Shown here: piece after piece, positions 18,180 to 26,265 of the stretch
Layout of the letters: every line of letters starts with the position of its first letter
Numbering within the stretch: position 1 is the stretch's first letter
Source: JACRAV01 sp964571235
Lineage (GTDB): Bacteria; Zixibacteria; MSB-5A5; GN15; FEB-12
NCBI GenBank assembly: GCA_964571235.1
Contig: CAZNAI010000006.1
Location: 50,516-114,515, forward strand
Reading direction: 5' to 3'
DNA length: 64,000 nt
Program-made: the position numbers and the translations under genes
The notes under the pieces: model-generated
Told to the model about the DNA's origin: nothing
Databases searched by the model: none
Seen by the model: the letters and a program-made list of their open reading frames with translations, nothing else

Positions 18180-19022
18180 ATGTCCAATCAGCCGCTTTCA
18201 GTGAAAGTAACCGGTTCCGGGCCAGCCGTAGTATGCCTTCACAGCAGTACCAGTTCGTCCAAACAGTGGAGAGCGCTAACCGAGTCGTTGTCGCACAGAT
18301 TTCAGGTAATCGCTCCTGATCTGTACGGCTACGGCGACTCGCCGCAGTGGACACTGGACCGTGCGCTCAGCATAGAAGACGAAATTGCTCTTCTCGGGCC
18401 GGCGCTTGATGCTGTCTGCGGGCCTTTTCATCTGATCGGGCATTCATATGGCGCGGCGGTGGCGCTGGCGCTGGCCCAAAGCAGACCAAAGAGTGTACGC
18501 AGTTTGACCCTCTATGAACCGGTGCTATTCAATCTACTTCTGGAAAACGATGATCACTCCGAGTCGGCAGAAGAAATTATCGCGGTGCGCGAAGACGTCC
18601 GCCGATTAGTCCGTGAAGAGCAACTGGCCCAAGCTGGGGCGCGCTTTGTCGATTACTGGTCGGGCCACGGTTCATGGGCCAAACTTGAGCCATGGCAACA
18701 GCAGTCGATTACCAATCGGATGCCGAAAGTAGTGGCCGACTTCGACGCGGTCCTCGGGCACCCGATTCCGCTTGCCGAGTATCGGGAACTACATATTCCC
18801 ACACTGCTCTTGTATGGAGTTCGCTCGCCAAAATCAACGCGCACGATTATCGGGCAATTGGCGAGCACACTCCCCAAATCGGAAATCCGCGGTTTTTTGG
18901 GGCTCGGGCATATGGGCCCGATGACCCACGCCGAGCAGGTTGCGACTATTATCAGGAAGTTTATTCAGGCACTGCCGGTCGGAATTCTGGTTCATCAACT
19001 CGGGCGATTGCGGTCAAAATAA
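18180..19022 (+). CDS. Alpha/beta hydrolase
   Basis: 280-residue cytoplasmic alpha/beta-hydrolase fold protein. The core shows VVCLHSSTSSSKQWRAL (oxyanion strand), APDLYGYGDSP, the nucleophile elbow GHSYGAAVALALA (Ser), a helical cap, and a late histidine in GLGHMGPMTHAEQV. It is probably an esterase, epoxide hydrolase-like enzyme or C-C hydrolase; the exact substrate cannot be read. The start is uncertain: the ATG at 18180 gives the expected N-terminus, with upstream TTG and GTG codons possible and only a close AGG as ribosome site. It converges with the NmrA-like gene across a hairpin. Confidence 0.85.
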   Translation: MSNQPLSVKVTGSGPAVVCLHSSTSSSKQWRALTESLSHRFQVIAPDLYGYGDSPQWTLDRALSIEDEIALLGPALDAVCGPFHLIGHSYGAAVALALAQSRPKSVRSLTLYEPVLFNLLLENDDHSESAEEIIAVREDVRRLVREEQLAQAGARFVDYWSGHGSWAKLEPWQQQSITNRMPKVVADFDAVLGHPIPLAEYRELHIPTLLLYGVRSPKSTRTIIGQLASTLPKSEIRGFLGLGHMGPMTHAEQVATIIRKFIQALPVGILVHQLGRLRSK

Positions 19023-19023
19023 A

Positions 19024-19043
19024 CGCCGCCCCTTGAGGCGGCG
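19024..19043. terminator. Hairpin between convergent hydrolase and NmrA-like genes
   Basis: CGCCGCC, a 6-nt loop, then GGCGGCG is a perfect 7-bp GC stem. It sits just after the hydrolase stop and before the stop of the opposing gene. Only a weak T-rich tail follows, so it is a probable bidirectional terminator. Confidence 0.5.
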
Positions 19044-19071
19044 CATTCAAATTGCGGGCGGGTAGTCGAAT

Positions 19072-20022
19072 CTACTTGATCGGAATCCGCGCAATATTGG
19101 CAGAGAGCCACTTATCAAATGTCTGCAGTGTCGGATTCAGTTCGCGCGAGGTTTTGAGATTTCTGACGCTACAAAATTCGGATGCGAAGTCGCGATTGTA
19201 TTGGAACATGTTACCCAGATCGTCGGCGCCGGGAAAACCGAAACCACGGTAGACATCGGGTTCGATAGCATTGTAGCCAACATCCCGCCCAAGCGCTTTT
19301 GAAAACGCCGAGGCCATCTGGTCGCCGGTTATGTGCTCTCCCGCAATTCCAATCCGTTTGCCGGCCAGTTCGGATCCACGCTTGAATATTCCGTAGGCGC
19401 ATTTGCCAATATCGTCCACTGCAATCGAGGGAAAGAGTGCGTTACCAAGCGGCATGGTGATCGAAAGTTTGCCGGACGGATCAGCGATTGGCCCCATGCC
19501 GAAATAAATAAAGTTCTCCCAATAAAATGAGGTGAGGAGATAGGTTGTTGGCACACCCGCCTGTGCGAAATATTTGTCAGCCTCACCCTTGCCGTCGAAA
19601 TGCGGCACTTTGTATCTCCCCTGCAAAGTGGGCATACGGTTATCCGAAAGCGGCACTAAGATGCGGGTGTCTTCAAGGGTCGACCAGATGACATGCTGTA
19701 CGCCGGCGGATTTGGCGGAGTCGGCCATCGTTTTTGCCTGCGCCATTTCTTTCTCGGCGGAGAAATGCTCCCAGAAATTGGTGATGCAGAATACGCCGTG
19801 AGTGCCGTCGAACGCCTTTTTCACACTCTCCGGATTATCCAGATCGGCGGCGAAAACCTGGGCGCCAAGCTCCGCCAGCGCTTTAGCTTTGTCGGAGTCG
19901 ACTTTGCGGGTGATCGCCCGCACGGCGAACCCGTCATTCGGGTCGGCCAAAATAGCACGAACCAATCCGCCCCCTTGTGCGCCGGTGGCGCCAACTACCG
20001 CGATGATTTTCTTACCTGACAT
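19072..20022 (-). CDS. NmrA/HSCARG-like NAD(P)-binding protein
   Basis: 316-residue atypical short-chain dehydrogenase. The dinucleotide-binding loop is VVGATGAQGGGLVRAI at residue 9, followed by VRAITRKVDSDKAKALAELG, as in NmrA redox sensors and NAD(P)H:quinone-reductase-like proteins. The YxxxK catalytic pair of true SDRs is not obvious; instead YKVPHFDGKGEADKYF and TYLLTSFYWENF match the NmrA family. Likely a cytoplasmic redox-sensing or reductase protein. A strong ribosome site (GAGGAG) precedes the ATG at 20022. No partner gene is evident, but it borders the thiol-redox pair upstream on the same strand. Confidence 0.88.
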   Translation of the reverse strand: MSGKKIIAVVGATGAQGGGLVRAILADPNDGFAVRAITRKVDSDKAKALAELGAQVFAADLDNPESVKKAFDGTHGVFCITNFWEHFSAEKEMAQAKTMADSAKSAGVQHVIWSTLEDTRILVPLSDNRMPTLQGRYKVPHFDGKGEADKYFAQAGVPTTYLLTSFYWENFIYFGMGPIADPSGKLSITMPLGNALFPSIAVDDIGKCAYGIFKRGSELAGKRIGIAGEHITGDQMASAFSKALGRDVGYNAIEPDVYRGFGFPGADDLGNMFQYNRDFASEFCSVRNLKTSRELNPTLQTFDKWLSANIARIPIK

Positions 20023-20062
20023 CTATTCTCCTCAATAAACTGATTTGCATGTTGAGATGTAT

Positions 20063-20968
20063 TCACGACTTGGAACTGAGCGAACTGACTACGGTAATAC
20101 CGTGGCGACCACCCTTTGAATCTGCACCGATGATCAATGATTCAAGGGTTCCAATCTCGGATAGTGGTTTTCGAAACGAGTGGATTTCGCAGGTGACGTC
20201 AAAGCCGTTGGTGTTTTTCGTAATCTGAATGTCCTTGACCACAAAGTCGGTGGTTGGCGCGGGAAACCAGTCGGCTGGCATGAGCATTTGGTCGGTTGAT
20301 CGCGCAGAGAGAGTAAGTGTGCGCGTTCGCCCTGTGGAATCCAGAGAACCGAGGCGAGTAGTCACGGTGATCCCGGATGGCACTGACAGCGCCGGGAGTT
20401 TTTTTCGCCACGTCGCAAATTGCTGGTCATTAGCACCAGCTTCTGCTTTCGGCCCTGTGGCTGTTATGGGAATTTTGATTGAAAGGTCAGCGCCTCCGGG
20501 GATACACTCGTCATGGCAGACGAGCCATTTGGCCTTGGCGGTGAGCGTGACTTTGCCGGAGAGAGGCATGTCGTCGGGAGGGGTCACCGCAACGGCCAGC
20601 AAAAGTGAATCAGCGTATCCATAGGTGGTAAGCGGACCCTTCTCAATGAACCGTACAGGCAAAGGCCACTGTAGGGAGCCAATTGTCCATCCGGCCGGCA
20701 AATTCCATTTGATGATCGGCGGAAGGCCGGCATCGCCGGCAGATTTCCAATACAGATGCCACCCCGGTTCGATCTTAAAGAAAACTCCCAGTGTGAACGG
20801 CACGCCGGGAGTCATGCTATCTGTCGAAGCAATCAGCTGGGCTTTGATCGGCTCTTCTGTCACCTCGGTGCTCCGCGCAATTCCGGCAACTCCAGAGTAG
20901 AACAGAAGCACCAGAATCAGGAGCCGCCCGCCGAGTTGTCGTCGATTTTCACGCCCAAAAAAAGTCAT
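20063..20968 (-). CDS. Periplasmic DsbD N-terminal-domain protein (DsbD-alpha/ScsB-like, no membrane part)
   Basis: 301-residue secreted protein with an N-terminal signal segment (LLILVLLFYSGVAGIARS). The body matches the DsbD N-terminal (DsbD-alpha/ScsB) immunoglobulin-like fold: GVFFKIEPGWHLYWKSAGDA, YADSLLLAVAVTPPD, then AKWLVCHDECIPGGADLSI, which carries the CxxxC pair of this family. Usual DsbD continues into a membrane electron-transfer domain and a thioredoxin domain; both are missing here. It begins 3 nt after the stop of the redoxin gene, so the two are an operon and probably act together on periplasmic thiols. Where its electrons come from is not visible in the window. Confidence 0.82.
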   Translation of the reverse strand: MTFFGRENRRQLGGRLLILVLLFYSGVAGIARSTEVTEEPIKAQLIASTDSMTPGVPFTLGVFFKIEPGWHLYWKSAGDAGLPPIIKWNLPAGWTIGSLQWPLPVRFIEKGPLTTYGYADSLLLAVAVTPPDDMPLSGKVTLTAKAKWLVCHDECIPGGADLSIKIPITATGPKAEAGANDQQFATWRKKLPALSVPSGITVTTRLGSLDSTGRTRTLTLSARSTDQMLMPADWFPAPTTDFVVKDIQITKNTNGFDVTCEIHSFRKPLSEIGTLESLIIGADSKGGRHGITVVSSLSSKS

Positions 20969-20971
20969 TAG

Positions 20972-21646
20972 TTACTGGGCGTACTTGACACCGCATCCAT
21001 ACGGCTTGCTCTCGGCAACCGTGACCGGCTTGCCTGCCAGCAGTTCATCGAGCGCCTGCTTGACAAAGTTCACCTTGTCTTTGCTTTCCTTGGCGTCCTG
21101 CGAATCGTCGTCGATCGCGCCGTTATAGCGGATCACACCGTCTTTGGTGATAATAAACACGTGCGGAGTGGTTTTGGCCGAATAGAGTTTGCCAATGTCG
21201 CCATTCGGGTCGAGCAGGATAGGGTAGTGGATTCCCCACTTCTTCGCCATTTCCGCGTCGCCGCCGAATTGCGGATGCTTTGGATTAGTCGAATTCACCG
21301 CCAGAAATACAACACCCTTGCCACCGTATGCTTTGTCCAGATCGGTGAACGTAGTGTATTTTTCATAATGACGAACAATGAACGGACAATTGGCATTGAA
21401 CCAGTGAACAACGACGATCTTACCCGACTGGAGATACTGACCCAGCGAGTGCGTTTTTCCCTCGGTGTCTTTCAGGGAAAATTCGGGGGCCTTTTGGCCC
21501 GGCTCGGCTGTAACAGTTGCCGGCGTGGTGGTTGCCACGGCCGCTTTGGTCATGGCGGCTCCTGTCTGATCGCCGGCCGACACACCCGCGGCACACAGGC
21601 CGAGAATAGTGACAGCGGTAGAAGTTACTTTGGTTAGGCGTGACAT
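20972..21646 (-). CDS. Exported redoxin (peroxiredoxin/thioredoxin-like)
   Basis: 224-residue thioredoxin-fold protein with a signal peptide (VTSTAVTILGLCAAGVSAGD). After a Thr/Ala-rich linker comes the AhpC/TSA-type core: KAPEFSLKDTEGKTHSLGQY, then VVVHWFNANCPFIVRHYEKY, with one cysteine where thioredoxins have CxxC. A cis-proline segment (TTPHVFIITKDG) follows. The C-terminal tail ends YGCGVKY, a second cysteine motif common in this redoxin subfamily, which could be the resolving cysteine. Role inferred: periplasmic thiol peroxidase or disulfide reductase, partnered with the DsbD-like protein directly downstream. GAAGGAG gives a strong ribosome site. Confidence 0.87.
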   Translation of the reverse strand: MSRLTKVTSTAVTILGLCAAGVSAGDQTGAAMTKAAVATTTPATVTAEPGQKAPEFSLKDTEGKTHSLGQYLQSGKIVVVHWFNANCPFIVRHYEKYTTFTDLDKAYGGKGVVFLAVNSTNPKHPQFGGDAEMAKKWGIHYPILLDPNGDIGKLYSAKTTPHVFIITKDGVIRYNGAIDDDSQDAKESKDKVNFVKQALDELLAGKPVTVAESKPYGCGVKYAQ

Positions 21647-21785
21647 CTTTTCTCCTTCGGTTGCAAATACGGACGTTGGTAATCTGTTGCTGTTAAACCC
21701 ACGGGATACCCTGCCGGTTCCATACGATTATGGATTGCATGGATAGACAAAATCGACAATTCAAATTCAAACTCAAACACAACCC

Positions 21786-23444
21786 TTATAAATCTTCCAG
21801 CCGCAGTGGGGTATCAGATCGTGCCCAGGAACGGTTAAATTGCAGTTCGATCAGCTCTGCTTCGTATTCTTTCCCTTGCGACTGGAGCGCGGCCTTCAGC
21901 CCAAAGAGCGAACGGCCATTGCGCGGGTAATGCTTAAGATCCTCGCGAAAGACAGTTTCAGCCTCGGCCAGCCGTCCGAGTTTCAACAACAGGCCGGCGA
22001 GGGTCTCGCGTGAAGCGATATACCAGGCCTCGGGTTCGTCGTAGTACAGACTATCCTGAATACTCGCCGCGCTGTAGAGCAATTTTACGGCATCTTCGGG
22101 TCGCTTTTCCATTTCGGCGATTCTGGCATTGAGCAAAGCCCGCGGAATCGGCATAACATCCTTGGCGGCATTAATCGCACCCATATAGGCATTGGGCGAG
22201 AACTGAGACTCGCACTTGTTCATCGCCGCCAGTTCTTTCTTTGCTTCTTTCACTTTGCCGGTCGAGGCGAACGCCATCCCGCGCGCAAAGCGCCACATCG
22301 CGGTGATCACTTTCCAGCTTGTGTCCGGAGCCGGTTCGGCCAGAATTTCATTCCACTTACGGAATTTGGCCTGTATGTAATATTTGGTCGGACCGACACC
22401 CTCGATGTGCGGATCAATGAGCCAGAGCGGCGCACCGACAGTATTCAGCATATCTGCGTAGTGGATCGCCTTGGCATACTGGCCGTCGAGGGCATAAGAA
22501 ACTGACAGGAAGTGAATATTGTGCGGGTAGTACAACAGCGAATAGAATCCACCTCCGCCTCCTGCGGCGAGATAGGTGGAGTCGATTTTCACTGCCTCGC
22601 AATTGGCCTTGATCGACTGTTCATAATTTCCGGTTCGGATATACGCATGTCCCGGCATATGCACCAAATGTCCGGCGGCCGGAACCAGTGAGCCGAGACG
22701 ATCGGCGGTCGCCAGCGTTTTTTCCGGCTCGGGCGAGGCCTCGACCGCGTGAATGTAGAAATGTCCTGCCCCCATATGGTATGGATCGCGCTTGAGAACT
22801 GATTCGAGGACACTGACAAGTTCGAGCGTTCCAGGAGCCGGATTGCCACTTATCTCCCACAGCGCCCACGGCCGGAGGTTCATTGCTGACTCGGCATATA
22901 GCACGGCGGCATCCTCGTCGTCGGGATATTGCTGGTGCAGAGATTTCATGGCGAGATAGTACGCCGAATCAAGCGCGGCGTAGTTGGGCTTGGGGTTGTC
23001 GGTATAGCGCACACCCATCGCCTTGATATACTCTTGCTCCGCGGATGAGGCAAACTTGGAAAGCGCCAGAGCTTTTTGTATCGACTGAAAGGCCTCGACC
23101 TCACGGATTGAATCAATTGGCAAATTGTAATTTGAACCGAGGGCGTACGCCACCCCCCAGTAGGCCATTGCTAAGGTCGAATCGAGCTCAGCGGCCCTGC
23201 GAAATGAACGCACCGCCTCGTCGTGGTTGAAGGCAAAGCAGTAGGTCATCCCCTGATCGAAAAAGCACTGCGCCTCGGGGATTTTTGTGGAGACCGGATG
23301 ATGATGCCTGCCCATGCCTTCGACCAACACTGCTGAGGTCGCGCGAAACTTCTGTCGTCCGCCCGCGCAGTAGTCGCACGCACGGCCTGACTGTGCACCT
23401 ATGGCTACCACCGCCAACGCTATCGCAATACCCACCCATCGCAT
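21786..23444 (-). CDS. Secreted tetratricopeptide-repeat protein
   Basis: 552-residue protein with a signal peptide (MRWVGIAIALAVVAIGAQSG) and a CDYC motif just after it. TPR-like helices run through most of the chain (QCFFDQGMTYCFAFNHDEAV, RAAELDSTLAMAYWGVAYAL, then HLVHMPGHAYIRTGNYEQSI near residue 290). The HMPGHAYIRTG segment and repeated histidines are conserved in a family of secreted TPR proteins of unknown function, seen in many Bacteroidota-like genomes. The ATG at 23444 is chosen because AGGAGT lies 8 nt upstream; the frame extends 11 codons further without a ribosome site. A long palindrome precedes it. No enzyme motif recognised. Confidence 0.8.
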   Translation of the reverse strand: MRWVGIAIALAVVAIGAQSGRACDYCAGGRQKFRATSAVLVEGMGRHHHPVSTKIPEAQCFFDQGMTYCFAFNHDEAVRSFRRAAELDSTLAMAYWGVAYALGSNYNLPIDSIREVEAFQSIQKALALSKFASSAEQEYIKAMGVRYTDNPKPNYAALDSAYYLAMKSLHQQYPDDEDAAVLYAESAMNLRPWALWEISGNPAPGTLELVSVLESVLKRDPYHMGAGHFYIHAVEASPEPEKTLATADRLGSLVPAAGHLVHMPGHAYIRTGNYEQSIKANCEAVKIDSTYLAAGGGGGFYSLLYYPHNIHFLSVSYALDGQYAKAIHYADMLNTVGAPLWLIDPHIEGVGPTKYYIQAKFRKWNEILAEPAPDTSWKVITAMWRFARGMAFASTGKVKEAKKELAAMNKCESQFSPNAYMGAINAAKDVMPIPRALLNARIAEMEKRPEDAVKLLYSAASIQDSLYYDEPEAWYIASRETLAGLLLKLGRLAEAETVFREDLKHYPRNGRSLFGLKAALQSQGKEYEAELIELQFNRSWARSDTPLRLEDL

Positions 23445-23476
23445 GTTATCACTCCTGTGAATTGTTGGTTTCAGCA

Positions 23477-23509
23477 AGCTAACAAAGAGTACAATACTCT
23501 TTGTTTGCT
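23477..23509. promoter_or_regulatory. 25-bp palindrome upstream of the TPR gene
   Basis: AACAAAGAGTA-CAA-TACTCTTTGTT (23481-23505) is a perfect 11-bp inverted repeat; after one mismatch, AGC/GCT extends it to 23477-23509. It lies 33 nt upstream of the TPR start and 60 nt past the GIY-YIG stop, with no T-tract. Operator of an unknown repressor is the likeliest reading. Confidence 0.5.
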
Positions 23510-23568
23510 ACTCTGTCAAAGGTGAATTCAGAGGGAAAAGACGCTCAGAGAGCATCCTAGGTGATAAG

Positions 23569-23859
23569 CTACGACTTGCGCGGTGTGCGGCGTTTTGTTT
23601 TCTGCGACCCGATAAGCTCTATTTTACGGGCTTTTGACATTCTCTTGACCGCGTGTTCGCGCCTCATAGCCAGAGAGAGTGAGCCCAACTTCTCAGAATA
23701 GACCAAACGCACCGGGCGGCGCGAGGCGGTGTATTTGGCGCCGTGGCCGGTGTTGTGGCGCTCTACACGGGCTTTGACATCGTTTGAGATACCAGTGTAC
23801 AACGTGCGGTCACAGCACCGAACCATATACAACCAATAGGCTTTCGATTTCTTGGGCAT
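23569..23859 (-). CDS. GIY-YIG nuclease superfamily protein (UPF0213/YhbQ-like)
   Basis: 96-residue single-domain protein with the GIY-YIG core split as WLYMVRCCDRTLYTGISNDV, followed by RVERHNTGHGAKYTASRRPV and a Glu-containing EHAVKRMSKARKIELI. It has the size of YhbQ-type small nucleases and is widespread; the exact DNA substrate of the family is poorly known. Basic C-terminal tail (KTKRRTPRKS). It follows the DinB gene by 16 nt on the same strand. Confident family call, uncertain role. Confidence 0.9.
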   Translation of the reverse strand: MPKKSKAYWLYMVRCCDRTLYTGISNDVKARVERHNTGHGAKYTASRRPVRLVYSEKLGSLSLAMRREHAVKRMSKARKIELIGSQKTKRRTPRKS

Positions 23860-23875
23860 CGATGTCCCGGGATCG

Positions 23876-24382
23876 CTACTCGAAAAGAGGGACTTTCGTT
23901 CTTCGTACCCAGCGCGGTGCGGAGTCGATCTGCTGGCGCAACAAGAGATTCAACTGGGCGGCATGGTGCTGAACGTGGCGCATACTGTACAGATAGAGTT
24001 CTGCAAACGTGTAGCCATCCCGAAGCCCGACCGCCTCGCGATTGGCCTTTTCTTCGGTCAACTCGCCGATTGTCTTCCTGAGTTTTTCGCGGCAGTGCGC
24101 AAGATAGGTGAGCAGTTCCTCTTTGGTGTAAACCCGGGGCGGCAGAACGCCTCGCTCATCAAGTTCTTCCAGCCCAAACGGCGGCGGGGGCATAAACCCC
24201 TCGGAAGTTTCTGACAAGTCCAGATCGGTGAAGAACAACGTATGCGAAGCGAGATACCAGAACTCATGCCAGCCGACTTTGTCCCCCCAGACATGATTGG
24301 GGCAGGCGACCATGGCGTTTTCGAGCATGTCGAGTGCGGCGCCGAATTGGTGCCACAGCATTTCCTTTTCGAGAATTTTCAT
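23876..24382 (-). CDS. DinB-family protein
   Basis: 168-residue four-helix-bundle protein of the DinB/YfiT type, which holds a divalent metal through three histidines. Candidate ligands are the His in KVGWHEFWYLASHTLFF near residue 43 and the pair in MRHVQHHAAQLNLLLRQQ near residue 145. Family members include thiol transferases and damage-inducible proteins; no specific reaction can be assigned. The frame is open from a TTG at 24436, but the first ATG (24382) gives the normal N-terminus. It sits between hldD and the GIY-YIG gene on the same strand, with 60 nt from its start codon to the end of hldD. Confidence 0.8.
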   Translation of the reverse strand: MKILEKEMLWHQFGAALDMLENAMVACPNHVWGDKVGWHEFWYLASHTLFFTDLDLSETSEGFMPPPPFGLEELDERGVLPPRVYTKEELLTYLAHCREKLRKTIGELTEEKANREAVGLRDGYTFAELYLYSMRHVQHHAAQLNLLLRQQIDSAPRWVRRTKVPLFE

Positions 24383-24443
24383 ACGGCAATATTCCAATAG
24401 CGTGTCATTGTGACTATCACATTCCGTACTAACCAATTGGGAA

Positions 24444-25430
24444 TCAGATGGAGCGCAGTTCCGGGTGCGTCAAAAACCCGCTCGCATACTCTCGCACACC
24501 GTCTTCAATCGAAATAAACGGTGTGGTATAACCTGACTTTCGAAGTTTGGTCAGGTCGGCCTGGGTGTGATACTGATAGTTGGCGCGAATCTCAACCGGC
24601 ATGTCGACAAATTCGATTCTCGGTTGTTTGTTCATCGCGACAAAGAGTGCGTGGGCCAGATCAAGCCAGGTGCGGGCTGTGCCGGTTCCACAGTTGAATA
24701 GACCTGAGATTTCGGGATGATCGAGAAAGAAAAGCGTTTCGGCGACCGCGTCATCGACATAGACAAAATCGCGCTCCTGAGCGCCGTCGCGATAGTCAGG
24801 CCGATGCGACTTGAACAGCTTCATGTTGCCCTCGGCTTTGATCTGCGCGTATGCTTTGTTCACCAGTGACCGCATCGGACCTTTATGATCCTCACCGGGG
24901 CCGTAGACATTGAAATATTTCAGCCCGGCGATCTTCGAGATTGCCCCGCTTTCAATTGCCCACATATCGAACATCTGCTTGGACCGGCCATAGGCGTTTA
25001 GCGGTTTGAGGCGTGAAGTCGATGACTCATCGTCGACGTATCCAAGTGCGCCGTCGCCGTAGGTGGCGGCAGACGAGGCATAAATAAACCGGGCATTGTT
25101 CTCAAGCGCCCATCGGCAGAGATCGACTGAATATTGAAAATTGTTGTCGGCCAGATATGATTCATCGGTGACCAGCGTGGAACTGCAGGCGCCAATATGG
25201 AAGACACCATCGACGCGGGGGATCGACTTAGAAAGTAAAAGTCTGCGGAATTCAGTCTTATCGAAATATGTTCGAAATTCAAGCCGACTGAGATTTTGCT
25301 CTTTTCCGGAGTGATTGAGATTGTCGACAATAGTGATGTTCGATTGGCCGCGCCGATTGAGGGCTTTGACCAGGTTGTATCCGATAAACCCGGCTCCGCC
25401 GGTGACGATGAAGGTCTGACTGGCGCTCAT
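24444..25430 (-). CDS. hldD: ADP-L-glycero-D-manno-heptose 6-epimerase
   Basis: 328-residue extended-SDR epimerase. It inverts C6 of ADP-D-glycero-D-manno-heptose, the last step of heptose supply for LPS core. Rossmann motif TGGAGFIGYNLV at residue 11. The family-specific segment FHIGACSSTLVTDESYLADN is intact, as are Ser-Ser and YxxxK (ASSAATYGDG, YGRSK). The C-terminal part has AQERDFVYVDD and LFNCGTGTARTW. Size is normal for the family. It implies an outer membrane with a heptose-containing LPS. The other heptose genes are not nearby. Confidence 0.95.
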   Translation of the reverse strand: MSASQTFIVTGGAGFIGYNLVKALNRRGQSNITIVDNLNHSGKEQNLSRLEFRTYFDKTEFRRLLLSKSIPRVDGVFHIGACSSTLVTDESYLADNNFQYSVDLCRWALENNARFIYASSAATYGDGALGYVDDESSTSRLKPLNAYGRSKQMFDMWAIESGAISKIAGLKYFNVYGPGEDHKGPMRSLVNKAYAQIKAEGNMKLFKSHRPDYRDGAQERDFVYVDDAVAETLFFLDHPEISGLFNCGTGTARTWLDLAHALFVAMNKQPRIEFVDMPVEIRANYQYHTQADLTKLRKSGYTTPFISIEDGVREYASGFLTHPELRSI

Positions 25431-25712
25431 GGCGACAATTTCCGGCAGAAGGCGAGGAGTGTCAAGTGGAGTAATCAGTTCAGTGGTCTTCGGCAGGCGA
25501 GGTGTGGCCGAAGTTTGAACTTGACATCTCGTTCAGTCTCACGGATATTTTTGTCCAAGTTCCGACCTCAATCTAACGGACTGAGGAGACTGTGAATTTC
25601 AGAATCGATTCGTGCGATCATTTCTCGGGAACGGGAGGGCATCGTCACCAAAGTGCATCTGTCAACCAAGTCGGATAAACATATGAAATCACAATGCTGA
25701 GGGAGTGACTGT

Positions 25713-26183
25713 ATGTTGCGTAAAGCAGGATTGCTTTTGGCTGTGCTGGCGGTCGCGGGATGTTACCACGCCACTGTCGAAACCGGCCGCGAGGCCTCGA
25801 CCACTGTCATCAAACAGAGTTTTGCGGCGAGCTGGATTTACGGTCTGGTGCCGCCGAAAACTATCAACGCCGCCGCCCAGTGCCCGAACGGTGTGGCCCG
25901 AGTTGAAACCCAGCTTTCTTTTGTGAATCAATTAGTAGGGGTTCTCACCTTTGGTATTTACACGCCCATGACCATAGAGGTGACCTGCGCGACCGCGGGC
26001 GCAATCGGGGAGATTGAGGGTACAGCGGATATCATTATCGCCGCATCGTCGTCTGACGCCGAAATTCAGTCGGCGATGACCGAGGCGGCTGTAAAGAGCG
26101 CTGAACTTGGCCGACCGATTTTTGTCAAGTTCCAGCAGGATGTTTCGACTCCGGAGATGAGCGATTCCGACTCTGAGATTTAG
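25713..26183 (+). CDS. Bor/Iss-like outer-membrane lipoprotein
   Basis: 156-residue lipoprotein: signal peptide MLRKAGLLLAVLAVAGCYHA with the lipobox Cys at residue 17. The next part matches the Bor family (phage lambda Bor, Iss): CYHATVETG, then SWIYGLVPPKTINAAAQC, VARVETQLSFVNQLVGVL and TFGIYTPMTIEVTCA. Lambda Bor gives serum resistance in E. coli; that role cannot be assumed here, and the family is common in free-living bacteria. The C-terminal 50 residues are acidic and extra to the family. GGGAGT precedes the ATG. Divergent from hldD; no operon partner. Confidence 0.88.
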   Translation: MLRKAGLLLAVLAVAGCYHATVETGREASTTVIKQSFAASWIYGLVPPKTINAAAQCPNGVARVETQLSFVNQLVGVLTFGIYTPMTIEVTCATAGAIGEIEGTADIIIAASSSDAEIQSAMTEAAVKSAELGRPIFVKFQQDVSTPEMSDSDSEI

Positions 26184-26204
26184 GTTCTTAAGCAATCACA
26201 ACGA

Positions 26205-26243
26205 AAATGGGCGACGGTGTTATCACCGCCGCCCGTTTGATTT
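26205..26243. terminator. Bidirectional terminator between Bor-like and kinase genes
   Basis: A-rich start, stem GGGCGACGGTG, loop TTAT, CACCGCCGCCC, then GTTTGATTT. The two genes converge here, and the stem is flanked by A and T runs suitable for both strands. Confidence 0.75.
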
Positions 26244-26265
26244 GTGTAAGACGGAACGCGGTGGC

